From: Gillisia mitskevichiae
GTDB taxonomy: Bacteria > Bacteroidota > Bacteroidia > Flavobacteriales > Flavobacteriaceae
Assembly: GCF_003634585.1 (NCBI RefSeq)
Contig: NZ_RBLG01000002.1
Location: forward strand, 744,001 to 808,000
DNA: 64,000 nt
Direction: 5' to 3'
Below, in pieces: positions 18,994-28,733 of this stretch (its first letter is position 1; each line of letters starts with the position of its first letter). The notes beneath the pieces are model-generated. The model was not told where the DNA came from. It saw nothing but the letters and a program-made list of their open reading frames with translations, and did no database searches. A program made the translations under genes and the position numbers.

Positions 18994-20757
18994 ATGTCAG
19001 AAAAAATTGAATCTAATGAGATTTTAGATAGGCTTCCTGCGCATCTAAAGCAATTTATTAAACCACAGGATTATAGCGAATATAGCGCTATAAATCAAGC
19101 GGTTTGGAGATATGTAATGCGTAAGAATGTAGAATATTTAAGTAAGGTAGCACATAAATCATATTTAGAAGGTTTAAAGCAAACTGGTATTTCCATAGAT
19201 CATATTCCTAACATGTACGGAATGAATAGGATTCTACAAGAAATAGGTTGGGCAGCAGTTGCGGTAGATGGATTTATCCCGCCAGCAGCATTTATGGAGT
19301 TTCAAGCCTATAATGTATTGGTAATCGCTAGTGATATTAGACAAATAGATCATATAGAATATACCCCCGCACCAGATATTATACACGAAGGAGCAGGACA
19401 CGCTCCAATTATAGCTAATCCAGAGTACGCAGAATATTTACGCCGATTTGGTGAGATAGGTTGTAAAGCGATCTCTAATGCCCAAGATTATGAGATGTAT
19501 GAAGCGATTAGACATCTATCTATCATTAAAGAAGCGGAAGATACTCCAGAAAATGAAATTAAAGCTGCAGAAGATAAAGTAGAATATTTACAGAATAATA
19601 TGGGAGAGCCAAGTGAAATGGCTCAAATTCGAAATCTTCACTGGTGGACAGTAGAATACGGACTTATAGGTACTGTAGAGGAACCTAAAATCTACGGGGC
19701 AGGATTACTCTCTTCTATAGGTGAAAGCGCTTGGTGCATGACAGATAAAGTTAAGAAAAAACCATATTCTATTGAAGCTGCCAAACAAGAGTTTGATATT
19801 ACAAAACCACAGCCGCAATTATATGTAACACCAGATTTTGCTCACCTAAGTAGTGTGTTAGAAGAATTCGCAAATTCTATGGCATTAAGACGTGGAGGCT
19901 TAGAAGGTATAAACAAATTAATTAATTCTAAAATCTTAGGAACTATAGAATTAAGTACTGGTTTACAAATTTCAGGAGATTTCACTAAAGTAATAGAAGC
20001 AGACAATAAACCTGTATATTTTCAAACAACAGGTAAAACAGCATTATCTTATAGAGGGAAAGAACTCGTAGGTCACGGGGTACTTCATCATCCTGAAGGA
20101 TTTGGATCCCCGATCGGGCAACTAACCGGAATAAATCTCGCGATAGAAGATATGAGTCCTCGCGATCTGAAAGCCTACGATATTTATGAAGAAAAGAAAA
20201 TCTCTTTTGAATTTGAAGGAAATATTAATGTAAGAGGAACCATTGTAACTGGAACCAGAAATCTACAAGGGAAAATAATTCTTATTAGACTTAAAGATTG
20301 TACCGTGACGCATGCTGAAGAAATCTTGTTTAAGCCAGAATGGGGACATTATGATATGGCTATAGGGAAAACTGTGATCTCGGCATTTGCAGGACCCGCA
20401 GATCCTTTATCTTTTGACTTAATAACCCACAAACCTTCAAGCACCACAATTAAAAGTAAAAAGAATCAAGAGAAATTAGAACTGGAATCTCTGTATGAAG
20501 CAGTAAGAAATAGCAGAGAAGGTAATGATACTAAATATTCACTTCAGGCGGCTTTTGATCTGGTTCAAAAACACCATCCTAATGATTGGCTTCTATCAAT
20601 CGAGATTTATGAATTGATATTTAATAAAGATTTGAGATTGGCTAAGGAGGTCAAAAAACATCTTGATCATTTAAAGATAGACAGGCCAGATGTGGCTCAT
20701 CTAATAGATGGAGGCTTAGATTTAATCGAAAATAATTTAGTCTTAGGTCAAGCTTAA
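18994..20757 (+). CDS. Aromatic amino acid hydroxylase (phenylalanine 4-hydroxylase-like), long form
   Basis: A 587-residue non-heme-iron, pterin-dependent hydroxylase. The iron triad is visible: His131 and His136 in HEGAGH and Glu221 in WWTVEYGL. The catalytic domain fills about residues 30-330, with a charged helical insertion at about 170-200. Bacterial phenylalanine hydroxylases are usually near 260-300 residues. Here about 250 extra C-terminal residues follow, with a beta-rich part (about 330-480) and a helical tail (about 500-587). The substrate (Phe, Tyr or Trp) cannot be assigned confidently. Monocistronic with its own promoter. Confidence 0.88.
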   Translation: MSEKIESNEILDRLPAHLKQFIKPQDYSEYSAINQAVWRYVMRKNVEYLSKVAHKSYLEGLKQTGISIDHIPNMYGMNRILQEIGWAAVAVDGFIPPAAFMEFQAYNVLVIASDIRQIDHIEYTPAPDIIHEGAGHAPIIANPEYAEYLRRFGEIGCKAISNAQDYEMYEAIRHLSIIKEAEDTPENEIKAAEDKVEYLQNNMGEPSEMAQIRNLHWWTVEYGLIGTVEEPKIYGAGLLSSIGESAWCMTDKVKKKPYSIEAAKQEFDITKPQPQLYVTPDFAHLSSVLEEFANSMALRRGGLEGINKLINSKILGTIELSTGLQISGDFTKVIEADNKPVYFQTTGKTALSYRGKELVGHGVLHHPEGFGSPIGQLTGINLAIEDMSPRDLKAYDIYEEKKISFEFEGNINVRGTIVTGTRNLQGKIILIRLKDCTVTHAEEILFKPEWGHYDMAIGKTVISAFAGPADPLSFDLITHKPSSTTIKSKKNQEKLELESLYEAVRNSREGNDTKYSLQAAFDLVQKHHPNDWLLSIEIYELIFNKDLRLAKEVKKHLDHLKIDRPDVAHLIDGGLDLIENNLVLGQA

Positions 20758-20766
20758 AAATATTCT

Positions 20767-20814
20767 TATAAAAATCCCTTAATCTACTTTAATTGATTCT
20801 AAGTGATTTTTATA
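20767..20814. terminator. Possible bidirectional terminator between convergent genes
   Basis: A 10-bp inverted repeat TATAAAAATC/GATTTTTATA separated by 28 nt. It overlaps the stop of the minus-strand DUF4230 gene. Confidence 0.4.
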
Positions 20815-21430
20815 GTTTCAAAGATTCCATCGCATCGGAACTTTCAATTTCGTTTCCATTATATTCCAATTTCCACCCCATTGTATTGGTAAGTATATAT
20901 ATTTTTTGAAGCTCGCTTATCAATCTATTTTCAGCATTGGACTTTAGAGTAGACTTTTCTATTTTCGTCCTTAAAGACTTCTCTATTCTCTTCTTAATAT
21001 TGTTATAATCCTCTGCTTCAAACTGATTTAGATAATCCTGAGTTACATCGTAATATTGAATATTGGGATTAATAGAGATCTCTTCCTCTGGTATAAAAGT
21101 GATGGTCACTGTTTTGGTATCAGGATCAATTTCAGTTTTAAGCTTACTTAGATCATAAGCAACACTCACATCAGCATTTACAATGATCAATGCCTTTTTT
21201 CTAGCAGAAAGAACATCTAAATAAAACTTTTTAGAATCTTTGTAAGAAAATACTTGAGCAAAATTCCCCTCCGTAACAACCAATTTACCAACATTCTTGA
21301 TCTGTTTCTCAATTAAACTTGTACTTTCAATTAGCTGGTCTCTATCCTTCTGCTTATCGTCGAAATATTGATAAGCAATAAAGCCAATGATAACCAAAAC
21401 AACTAAAAGTAAAACCTTTCTCATGTCCAA
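20810..21430 (-). CDS. DUF4230 membrane-anchored protein
   Basis: A 206-residue protein with an N-terminal signal anchor (about residues 4-21) and a periplasmic domain that fits DUF4230: LVVTEGNFAQVFSYKDSK near residue 50, IIVNADVSVAYDLSKL near 82, then ITFIPEEEISINPN near 110, and a C-terminal amphipathic helical region. Function unknown. A minus-strand hairpin plus T run (21529-21495) sits 65 bases upstream of the start, so it is insulated from the gene further upstream. Confidence 0.85.
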   Translation of the reverse strand: MDMRKVLLLVVLVIIGFIAYQYFDDKQKDRDQLIESTSLIEKQIKNVGKLVVTEGNFAQVFSYKDSKKFYLDVLSARKKALIIVNADVSVAYDLSKLKTEIDPDTKTVTITFIPEEEISINPNIQYYDVTQDYLNQFEAEDYNNIKKRIEKSLRTKIEKSTLKSNAENRLISELQKIYILTNTMGWKLEYNGNEIESSDAMESLKL

Positions 21431-21811
21431 AACTTTGACGCAAGATACAAATATGTTTAGATGCTAATTGAAATAAAAGGAGCCGAAAAGACATAAAAAA
21501 ACTAATGGACGGCCCCACCCGTCCATTAGCTGATAATTCTAAAATCTACCCCAACAAATTTTAGAAACTTAGTTTAAAAATCATATCAAAAGACACAAAG
21601 TGAAGTTTAATATTGGTTTTAAAACTTAATTAAAAGTACACAAAAAAATTAATATTTTAATAAATTAACATAAAATTTTCTTGTTAAAATTTTATGAATC
21701 AAGGTTTTACGTTTTAACTTATCATCAAGTTATTAACAATTAGATATGGAATTAAAAAAAAATAAGCCAACGAAAATTCAGTAACTAAGAATTAAATCAT
21801 AAAGAAGTATT
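21431..21811. other. AT-rich intergenic region between DUF4230 and GSCFA genes
   Basis: It contains a minus-strand double hairpin (21566-21495, listed separately) and otherwise very AT-rich sequence. No ORF of note is seen on either strand. Confidence 0.5.
21495..21566 (-). ncRNA. Candidate small RNA or long 3' UTR ending in an intrinsic terminator
   Basis: On the minus strand a 9-bp hairpin (TTCTAAAAT/ATTTTAGAA, 21566-21537, 12-nt loop) precedes an 11-bp hairpin (CTAATGGACGG/CCGTCCATTAG, 21529-21502, loop GTGGGG) with a seven-T run (21501-21495). Both loops contain GGGG. The terminator lies 283 nt after the GSCFA stop, far for a simple gene terminator. This fits either an independent small RNA or a long 3' UTR. 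Confidence 0.4.
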
Positions 21812-22774
21812 TTAAAATCTAAACGTTGGGATTTTATTTTTAAGACTGAGGATCTTTTTATCCAGATCTTCTAAAAATAATTGATGCTTTTCTGAATTTT
21901 TATTGAATGCTTTATGAGCCAAACCTTTATGAATTATTTCAATAGATTTAAATAATTCCAAGGCCATTTTATCCATCCAAACTTCAGTAAAATGGGCCCA
22001 TATATGGTCAATAGCAAGAGAACTAGGATGTAGCATATCATCGGCATAAAATCTATAATCTCTTAATTCATCCAACATGATTTCATATGCAGGAAAATAA
22101 AAACAACCACTTGAATTCTTATGTTTTTGAGCCGCTAAAAATTGATGAATACTTGTAATTAAATGAGCTTTGCTCTGTTGATTCTCAACGAATCCATCCT
22201 TAAGATGTCGAACAGGAGAGACGGTAAAGATTATTTGTATGTCAGGATTTATTGTTAATAAACATTGCAAAGTACTGTTAATAACATCCTTAATTTCTTT
22301 AACATTTAGAATCTCTTTATTAAAGTTTTTCTGACTTAATTTGTGACAGTTGGCTACAGAATGACCCGATTTTAGTTCTTTATAATGCCAAGAAGTTCCA
22401 AAAGTAAATACGATATGAGTAGCAGTTTCTAAAAATACGCGAGTATGTTGTAAGGTTCCATTTAAGTTGAATAATAACTCCTCCTTGTTTGAAGCATTCA
22501 TACAAGAATGCGCATCAAAACAATGCCATTGCTCATTATGAAAAAAAATGTCCTTTTCTTCATAAACATAAGCCTCTGCTACTTTTTTAATAAAATTACC
22601 GATCGCTTCTGGGTGATAAAAAATTCCAAGTGGGTTTCTAAGATTTTGAAATTGATAGTAATCCAACTTCTCCCCTATATTTTCTACAAAACAAGAACCT
22701 AATAATAAGATCTTAGAAGTATGATCTATTTTAGGTTCTTGTTGTGTTATGGGTACAGACGTCCTGAATTTCAT
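21812..22774 (-). CDS. GSCFA domain protein
   Basis: A 320-residue cytoplasmic protein. The family-naming block GSCFVENIGEKL lies at about residues 26-37, with a second block NPLGIFYHP near residue 46. Later come TFGTSWHY and a C-terminal DDMLHPS region, equivalent to the catalytic Asp/His block of SGNH-type hydrolases. The family is probably hydrolytic, but its substrate is unknown. It follows alaS by 40 bases on the same strand, an arrangement compatible with an operon. Confidence 0.9.
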   Translation of the reverse strand: MKFRTSVPITQQEPKIDHTSKILLLGSCFVENIGEKLDYYQFQNLRNPLGIFYHPEAIGNFIKKVAEAYVYEEKDIFFHNEQWHCFDAHSCMNASNKEELLFNLNGTLQHTRVFLETATHIVFTFGTSWHYKELKSGHSVANCHKLSQKNFNKEILNVKEIKDVINSTLQCLLTINPDIQIIFTVSPVRHLKDGFVENQQSKAHLITSIHQFLAAQKHKNSSGCFYFPAYEIMLDELRDYRFYADDMLHPSSLAIDHIWAHFTEVWMDKMALELFKSIEIIHKGLAHKAFNKNSEKHQLFLEDLDKKILSLKNKIPTFRF

Positions 22775-22814
22775 TTTTCTTGTATCTCTGTTCCTATATA
22801 GTAAAGGCTGTTTA

Positions 22815-25430
22815 TTATTCTAAAAAGCTCTTAGCTTTATTTAAAGCCTCAGCAATTCCTTGTGGATTTTTTCCTCCTGCAGTTGCAAAGAAGGCTTGGC
22901 CACCACCTCCACCTTGGATATATTTCCCTAATTCTCTTACTACTTTTCCAGCGTCTAAATCATTTTGTTTTACCAATTCCTTCGAGATATAGCAAGACAG
23001 CAAAGCCTTACCATCATTTTCTGCTGCCAATAATAAAAATAGGTTATCATTATTTTCACCTAGCTGGAAAGCAAGGTCTTTTATTCCACCAGCATCTAGA
23101 GCTACTTTTTTAGCTAAAAAGGATATCCCATTTATTTCTGTTAATTCTTTCTGTAATTCCCCTTTAAGATCTTTTGCTTTTTCTCTTAATAAAGCATCCA
23201 ATTGCTTCTTCAAATTCACATTCTCTTCCTGAATATTCTGAATTGCTTTTAATGGATTTTTAGTATTCTTAAGCTCCGCTGCTATATCATTTAAAATAGC
23301 AGTTTGCTCTGCGAAAAATGATTTCACAGCATCTCCGGTAATCGCCTCAATTCTTCTAATCCCGGCTGCAACAGCCCCTTCAGAAGTGATCTTGAAATAC
23401 CAGATATCTGCAGTATTATTAACGTGAGTACCACCACAAAGTTCCATAGAACTTCCAAATTTTATGGCTCTCACAGAATCCCCATATTTTTCTCCAAACA
23501 GGGCTATTGCTCCTTGATCTATAGCTTCATTATAAGTTAGATCACGTTGCTCATTCAATTTAATTTGCTCATGAATTCTTGCATTCACAAAGTTCTCTAC
23601 CTTACTTAACTCGTCTGATGAAAGTTTGCTGAAATGAGAAAAATCAAACCTTAAATGACCCTCATTCACCATAGAACCTTTCTGCTCTACATGAGTACCA
23701 AGCACGTGTCTTAAAGCTTGATGAAGTAAATGGGTAGCAGTATGATTAGCTTCAGTTCTTCTTCTTTTAGTAACATCTACCTTAGCGGTTAAAGAACCAT
23801 CTAGATCTTTAGGTAAGGTTTTGGTGAAATGTATAATTAAGTTATTCTCTTTTTTAGTATCAACAACCTCGATCTGTTCGTTATCCTGACTTACAAGAAA
23901 TCCTTTATCCCCTACTTGCCCTCCTCCTTCCGGATAGAACGGAGTTTTATTTAAGACTATTTGATATAACTGGCCATCTTTCTTACTATCAACTTTTCTA
24001 AATCTAGTGATCTCTACAGATGATTCTACCACATCGTAGCCTACAAATGGAATAGCATCTTCCTTTCCGCGAACTGTCCAATCTCCAGCAACAACAACAG
24101 AAGCAGCTCTAGATCTATCTTTTTGCTGTTTTAATTCAGCATTAAATTCATTTTCATCTAGATCATATCCACGTTCTCTTAATATAAGTGCAGTAAGATC
24201 TATTGGAAAACCAAACGTATCAAAAAGTTCGAATGCTTTTTTTCCTGAAACTACTTTCCCTTCAGTCTCATCGATAATCTTTTCAAGCAAAACAAGACCT
24301 TGGTCCAAGGTTCTCAAAAAAGACTGTTCCTCTTCTCTAATTACATTTTCAATTAAAGATTTCTGAGATCTAAGCTCTGGAAATGATTCCCCCATTTGAT
24401 CGCTTAAAGTAGCTACCAATTTATAGATAAAAGGCTCTTTAGTATCTAAGAAAGTAAATCCATATCTAATCGCTCTTCTTAAAATACGTCTTATTACGTA
24501 ACCAGCTCCGGTATTACTTGGCAATTGTCCATCTGCAATAGAAAATGCAACTGCGCGAACATGATCTGCAATTACTCTAATGGCAATATCAGTTTTTTCT
24601 GAATTCCCATAATGAGATTCGGTTACTTTTTCTATAGTTGCTATTAAAGGAGTAAAAACATCTGTATCGTAATTAGATTTTTTATCCTGAAGCACCATAC
24701 ACAAACGTTCGAAACCCATTCCTGTATCTACATGTTGTGCTGGTAATTTCTCTAAAGATCCATCTGCTTTACGGTTAAATTCCATAAATACAAGATTCCA
24801 TATTTCCACCACCTGAGGGTGATCTGCATTTACAAGATCTCTTCCTGGAACGGCTGCTTTCTCTTCTTCGCTTCTTAGATCAACGTGAATTTCAGAACAT
24901 GGTCCGCAAGGGCCTTGATCTCCCATTTCCCAGAAATTATCTTTTTTATTTCCGTAAATAATTCTCTCTTCAGGGACAATCTCTTTCCAAAGATCATAAG
25001 CTTCTTGATCTAATCCCAGGTTATCATTATCTGAAGATCCTTCAAAAACCGAAACATACAATAGATCTTTTTTAACTTTAAAAACTTCTGTTAAAAGCTC
25101 CCAAGCCCAATGTATAGCTTCAGTCTTAAAATAATCTCCAAAGCTCCAATTCCCTAACATCTCGAACATTGTATGATGGTAAGTATCCATCCCAACTTCT
25201 TCCAAATCATTATGTTTCCCACTAACGCGAAGACATTTTTGAGTATCTGTAACTCTATTATATTTTGGCACGGTATTTCCTAGAAAATATTCCTTAAATT
25301 GGTTCATTCCTGCGTTGGTAAACATCAAGGTTGGATCGTCCTTAATGACCATTGGAGCAGAAGCTACAATTTCATGGGATTTAGATTGAAAAAATTCGAG
25401 GTATTTAGAACGTATCTCTTGAGATTTCAT
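22815..25430 (-). CDS. alaS: Alanine--tRNA ligase
   Basis: An 871-residue class II synthetase. In order: an N-terminal catalytic core (1-about 450, with the [11 protein letters not shown] motif-1 region and [13 protein letters not shown]), the editing domain (about 550-750) with zinc-binding HTATH and CGGTH, and the C-terminal oligomerisation/C-Ala domain ending in a Gly-rich [14 protein letters not shown] block. All catalytic and editing motifs appear intact. A minus-strand promoter at 25539-25569 overlaps the start of the divergent M23 gene and predicts a leader of about 105 nt. Confidence 0.98.
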   Translation of the reverse strand: MKSQEIRSKYLEFFQSKSHEIVASAPMVIKDDPTLMFTNAGMNQFKEYFLGNTVPKYNRVTDTQKCLRVSGKHNDLEEVGMDTYHHTMFEMLGNWSFGDYFKTEAIHWAWELLTEVFKVKKDLLYVSVFEGSSDNDNLGLDQEAYDLWKEIVPEERIIYGNKKDNFWEMGDQGPCGPCSEIHVDLRSEEEKAAVPGRDLVNADHPQVVEIWNLVFMEFNRKADGSLEKLPAQHVDTGMGFERLCMVLQDKKSNYDTDVFTPLIATIEKVTESHYGNSEKTDIAIRVIADHVRAVAFSIADGQLPSNTGAGYVIRRILRRAIRYGFTFLDTKEPFIYKLVATLSDQMGESFPELRSQKSLIENVIREEEQSFLRTLDQGLVLLEKIIDETEGKVVSGKKAFELFDTFGFPIDLTALILRERGYDLDENEFNAELKQQKDRSRAASVVVAGDWTVRGKEDAIPFVGYDVVESSVEITRFRKVDSKKDGQLYQIVLNKTPFYPEGGGQVGDKGFLVSQDNEQIEVVDTKKENNLIIHFTKTLPKDLDGSLTAKVDVTKRRRTEANHTATHLLHQALRHVLGTHVEQKGSMVNEGHLRFDFSHFSKLSSDELSKVENFVNARIHEQIKLNEQRDLTYNEAIDQGAIALFGEKYGDSVRAIKFGSSMELCGGTHVNNTADIWYFKITSEGAVAAGIRRIEAITGDAVKSFFAEQTAILNDIAAELKNTKNPLKAIQNIQEENVNLKKQLDALLREKAKDLKGELQKELTEINGISFLAKKVALDAGGIKDLAFQLGENNDNLFLLLAAENDGKALLSCYISKELVKQNDLDAGKVVRELGKYIQGGGGGQAFFATAGGKNPQGIAEALNKAKSFLE

Positions 25431-25459
25431 ATGCTGAAAAAAGTCAAATAATTAATTAA

Positions 25460-25490
25460 TTGGAGGGTGAGCAAACAATTTTTATATTTG
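25460..25490 (+). promoter_or_regulatory. Promoter of the M23-MerR-LemA-TPM operon
   Basis: TTG (25460-25462), a 20-nt spacer and an exact TATATTTG (25483-25490). It lies inside the predicted leader of the divergent alaS transcript. Confidence 0.5.
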
Positions 25491-25509
25491 TTCGTTACTC
25501 ATTACCCAC

Positions 25510-25529
25510 TGCATGATTTTTGCATGATT
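25510..25529. repeat. Direct repeat TGCATGATT, period 11, between divergent promoters
   Basis: Two exact copies (25510-25518 and 25521-25529) spaced one helical turn apart, inside the region predicted to be transcribed from both strands. They may be an operator for alaS and/or the M23 operon (inference). Confidence 0.35.
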
Positions 25530-25538
25530 ATGTATTCG

Positions 25539-25569
25539 CAAAAATAGCATAATTTTAATATATGTCGAA
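25539..25569 (-). promoter_or_regulatory. Promoter of alaS
   Basis: TTCG (25569-25566), an exact 19-nt spacer and TATTTTTG (25546-25539) on the minus strand; the -33 lies inside the first codons of the M23 gene. Confidence 0.55.
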
Positions 25570-26539
25570 GGTTAAATATTATTACGATAGTGACACACTT
25601 TCATATAAAAAAATAGAACATAAAAGTGGAAGGAAATTCGGTATTGCCCTTATAGGCGTTGCCGGTGCTTTTCTTGCTGGTTTTATTTTATTAGTGATCT
25701 ATATTAACATTCCTCAAATTGAGACTCCCAAGGAAATGGCTCTGAAACGAGAGTTGCAAAATATGCAATTACAATACAATATTGTTAACAAGAAGATGGA
25801 TCAAATAGAAAATGTCTTGGCCAATGTTGAAGATAGGGATAATAATATTTATAGATTGTATTTTGAATCTAATCCTATTCCAGAGGAACAACGCAAAGCT
25901 GGATTTGGAGGGATCAATCGTTATAAAAATTTAGAAGGATACGAAAACTCTAAATTGATCACAGAAACCAACCGTAGAATGGATATTCTTTCCAAACAAA
26001 TTGTGGTACAATCTAAATCTTTAGATGAAATTGCAGTACTTGCTGAGGAAAAAGAAAAATTACTTGCTGCCATTCCAGCTATACAACCTGTGAAAAATGA
26101 AAATCTAAAGCGAATTGCTTCTGGTTATGGATGGAGAAGTGATCCCTTTACTAAGGTGAAAAAATTTCATTACGGTATGGACTTTAGCGCGCCAAGAGGC
26201 ACGCCTGTTTACGCAACAGGAGATGGACGAGTAGAGCGAGCAGATAATAGATCTACCGGTTATGGAAACCATATAAGAATAGATCACGGATATGGCTACA
26301 CTAGTCTTTATGGACATTTATTTAAATATAATGTGCGTCAGGGTCAAAAGGTGAAACGTGGTGATGTCATAGGATTTGTAGGAAGCACAGGACGTTCCGA
26401 AGCTCCACATTTACACTATGAGATCTTTATGAATGAAGATCGTATAAATCCTATTAACTTTTACTACGGAAATCTTTCTCCTGAAGAATTCGATCAGGTA
26501 CTTATTAAAGCGCAACAAGAAAATCAATCTCTGGATTAA
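25562..26539 (+). CDS. M23 family metallopeptidase
   Basis: A 325-residue inner-membrane-anchored LytM-type protein. A signal anchor at about residues 26-48 is followed by a coiled-coil region (about 57-180). The M23 domain is at about 185-300: HYGMD with zinc ligands His203 and Asp207, PRGTPVYATGDGRV, and HLHYE with His283 and His285. All zinc and catalytic positions are present, so it should be an active peptidoglycan endopeptidase acting in cell-wall growth or division. It is the first gene of a five-gene run, and its stop shares one base with the MerR start. Confidence 0.93.
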   Translation: MSKVKYYYDSDTLSYKKIEHKSGRKFGIALIGVAGAFLAGFILLVIYINIPQIETPKEMALKRELQNMQLQYNIVNKKMDQIENVLANVEDRDNNIYRLYFESNPIPEEQRKAGFGGINRYKNLEGYENSKLITETNRRMDILSKQIVVQSKSLDEIAVLAEEKEKLLAAIPAIQPVKNENLKRIASGYGWRSDPFTKVKKFHYGMDFSAPRGTPVYATGDGRVERADNRSTGYGNHIRIDHGYGYTSLYGHLFKYNVRQGQKVKRGDVIGFVGSTGRSEAPHLHYEIFMNEDRINPINFYYGNLSPEEFDQVLIKAQQENQSLD

Positions 26540-26868
26540 TGCATATAGACTTACCGGAAAAAAGATATTATGCTATTGGCGAAGTTGCTGAAGCTTTTGG
26601 AGTTAATACCTCGCTTATTAGATTTTGGGAAAAAGAGTTCGATGCTCTAAAACCAAAAAAAAATGCGAAGGGAAATAGATTATTCACCCCGCAGGATATC
26701 AAAAATCTTGAACTTATTTATCATCTTGTAAAAGAACGTGGTTTTACATTAGAAGGAGCAAAAATCCATTTAAAGGAAGAAAAGAAGAAAACTCTTAGTA
26801 ACTTTGAAATTATAAGAAAACTACAGATCATAAAATCTGAATTAACAAAAATCAAAAACCAACTTTAA
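26539..26868 (+). CDS. MerR-family transcriptional regulator
   Basis: A 109-residue protein. The N-terminal winged helix (YYAIGEVAEAFGVNTSLIRFWEK) and the wing with KGNRLFTPQDIKNLE are standard MerR. The C-terminal part is only a short helix rich in Lys, with no effector-binding domain, so this is a minimal MerR of the type often found beside M23 peptidases in Bacteroidota. The start overlaps the M23 stop by one base. It probably binds DNA as a dimer; the target is unknown but may include its own operon. Confidence 0.9.
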   Translation: MHIDLPEKRYYAIGEVAEAFGVNTSLIRFWEKEFDALKPKKNAKGNRLFTPQDIKNLELIYHLVKERGFTLEGAKIHLKEEKKKTLSNFEIIRKLQIIKSELTKIKNQL

Positions 26869-26869
26869 C

Positions 26870-27469
26870 ATGAAAAAATGGCTTATCCCGACAATTGCAA
26901 TTATTGTCTTAGGTATTATAATTTACAGTACAACTGTAGGATTTAACAACACAGCAATTGTAAAGCAGGAAGATGCTAGAGAATCTTGGTCCAATGTAGA
27001 AAGTTCGTATCAACGAAGAAATGACCTTATTGGAAATTTAGTTAAAACCGTACAAGGCGCAGCAGATTTTGAAAGAGGAACACTTACAGATGTTATTGAG
27101 GCAAGATCCAAAGCTACAGGAGTAACTATAGATCCAACTAACATCACTCCAGAGCAAATGGCTCAATTCCAACAAGCACAAAGCGGAGTTTCTTCAGCTT
27201 TATCAAGACTTTTAGTAACAGTAGAACGTTACCCAGAGCTTAAAGCCAATCAGAACTTCCTTCAGTTACAATCGCAATTGGAAGGAACAGAGAATAGAAT
27301 TAATGTTGCCAGAGATCGCTACAACGCTTCTGTTACTGAATTCAATAAGTATATTAGACAATTCCCAAATAGTGTTTTTGCAGGTTGGTTTGGTTTTGAC
27401 CAGATGGTGAGATATGAAGCCGATGCAGGTTCAGAAGATGCTCCAGATGTAGATTTCGACTTTAAATAG
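26870..27469 (+). CDS. LemA family protein
   Basis: A 199-residue membrane-anchored protein. A signal anchor (about residues 4-21) is followed by the all-helical LemA domain (about 35-190), with the conserved WSNVESSYQRRNDLIGNLV near residue 40 and ENRINVARDRYNASVTEFN near residue 140. Members are periplasm-facing and often sit beside TPM-domain proteins, as here. Precise function unknown. It starts one base after the MerR stop. Confidence 0.93.
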   Translation: MKKWLIPTIAIIVLGIIIYSTTVGFNNTAIVKQEDARESWSNVESSYQRRNDLIGNLVKTVQGAADFERGTLTDVIEARSKATGVTIDPTNITPEQMAQFQQAQSGVSSALSRLLVTVERYPELKANQNFLQLQSQLEGTENRINVARDRYNASVTEFNKYIRQFPNSVFAGWFGFDQMVRYEADAGSEDAPDVDFDFK

Positions 27470-27478
27470 AATTTTAAG

Positions 27479-27919
27479 ATGAGCAAAGTAGAAGAATTTT
27501 TGACCAAGCAAGAAGAAGAGGAAATTGTAGAGGCGATACGAAAGGCAGAAAAAGCTACTTCCGGAGAGATCCGTGTACATATAGAAAAAACCCATGGAGC
27601 TGCAGATATATTTGAACGCTCCATGGAAGTTTTTCATCTTCTAAAAATGGATAATACCAAAGAGGAGAATGGAGTCCTTATTTATGTAGCTGTTGAAGAT
27701 CGCGATTTCGTGATCTATGGCGATAGCGGCATTAATAAAGTTGTTCCAACAGATTTTTGGGAAAGTACTAAAGACGCGATTGTAGCTCAATTTAAATCTG
27801 GTAATTTCAAACAAGGACTAATTGACGGGATCTTAAAGGCCGGAAAAGAATTACAAACACATTTTCCTTGGAGCGAGAATAATATTAATGAACTTCCCAA
27901 TACAATATCTAAAGGATAA
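27479..27919 (+). CDS. TPM domain protein without signal peptide
   Basis: A 146-residue protein made of a single TPM (YgcG/TLP18.3/Psb32) domain: a helix with SGEIRVHIEK, a NGVLIYVA strand, then DRDFVIYGDSGINKVVP. It has no signal peptide or membrane segment, unlike the next TPM gene. TPM domains are linked to photosystem or envelope maintenance in other groups; the molecular role here is unknown. It lies 9 bases after LemA and directly before a second TPM gene. Confidence 0.88.
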   Translation: MSKVEEFLTKQEEEEIVEAIRKAEKATSGEIRVHIEKTHGAADIFERSMEVFHLLKMDNTKEENGVLIYVAVEDRDFVIYGDSGINKVVPTDFWESTKDAIVAQFKSGNFKQGLIDGILKAGKELQTHFPWSENNINELPNTISKG

Positions 27920-28729
27920 ATGCTGAATTCTAAATTTTCATTTCTTATAACTCTTTTATTTTTACTGTCATTTTCAGTTGATGCTGTCGCTCAATTGGAT
28001 GTTCCTCCAAAACCTAAAAAAGAGACCAGTGTTTACGACTCTGCAGACATGTTATCTCCTTCTGAAGAACAAATGTTGGAGCAGAAACTAATTAGTTATG
28101 CAGATACCACTTCAACTCAAATTGTTATTGCCACTATAGAATCCTTAAATGGAGAATATATTGGCTTATATGCTCCAAAATGGGCACAAGAATGGGGAAT
28201 TGGACAAGCAAAAGAGGATAATGGATTATTGATATTGCTCTCTAAAGTAGATCGGAAAATCTGGATCACCACTGGTTATGGTTTGGAAGAATATTTAACC
28301 GATTTCACCACAAAAGATATAATAGAAAATATCATTTTACCTGAGTTTAAAAATGGTTCTTTTTATGGAGGATTAGACCAAGGAACTACGGCTATATTTC
28401 AAGTTTTAGATGGTAGTTTTGAAGGTTCTCCAGTACGAACTAATAAATCCACGGGGATACCGATCAATTTTATCATAATGGGGATCTTCTTCATTATTTT
28501 CCTTATTTCCTTAGCTAAAAAGAATAGAAATAATAAAGGTGGACCAGGAAGCAAAAGCGGAATGGGAAGCACTTTATTAGATGCTATTATCTTAAGCAGT
28601 CTTGGAAGAGGTGGTTTTGGTGGTGGTGGTGGTAGTTCTGGTGGCGGAAGCTTTGGCGGTGGAGGCGGCTTTGGTGGAGGCTTCGGCGGTGGCGGCTTTG
28701 GTGGTGGTGGTGCCGGTGGAAGCTGGTAA
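27920..28729 (+). CDS. TPM domain membrane protein with Gly-rich tail
   Basis: A 269-residue protein: signal peptide (about 1-25), TPM domain (about 35-170, around SVYDSADMLSPSEEQ and ENGLL-type DNGLLILLSKVDRKIWITTGYG), a transmembrane helix (about 186-202), a short basic segment, then a tail of about 50 residues that is almost only Gly, Phe and Ser. This layout matches the YgcG-type TPM family. It begins immediately after the stop of the soluble TPM gene and ends the operon. Confidence 0.92.
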   Translation: MLNSKFSFLITLLFLLSFSVDAVAQLDVPPKPKKETSVYDSADMLSPSEEQMLEQKLISYADTTSTQIVIATIESLNGEYIGLYAPKWAQEWGIGQAKEDNGLLILLSKVDRKIWITTGYGLEEYLTDFTTKDIIENIILPEFKNGSFYGGLDQGTTAIFQVLDGSFEGSPVRTNKSTGIPINFIIMGIFFIIFLISLAKKNRNNKGGPGSKSGMGSTLLDAIILSSLGRGGFGGGGGSSGGGSFGGGGGFGGGFGGGGFGGGGAGGSW

Positions 28730-28733
28730 TCAC

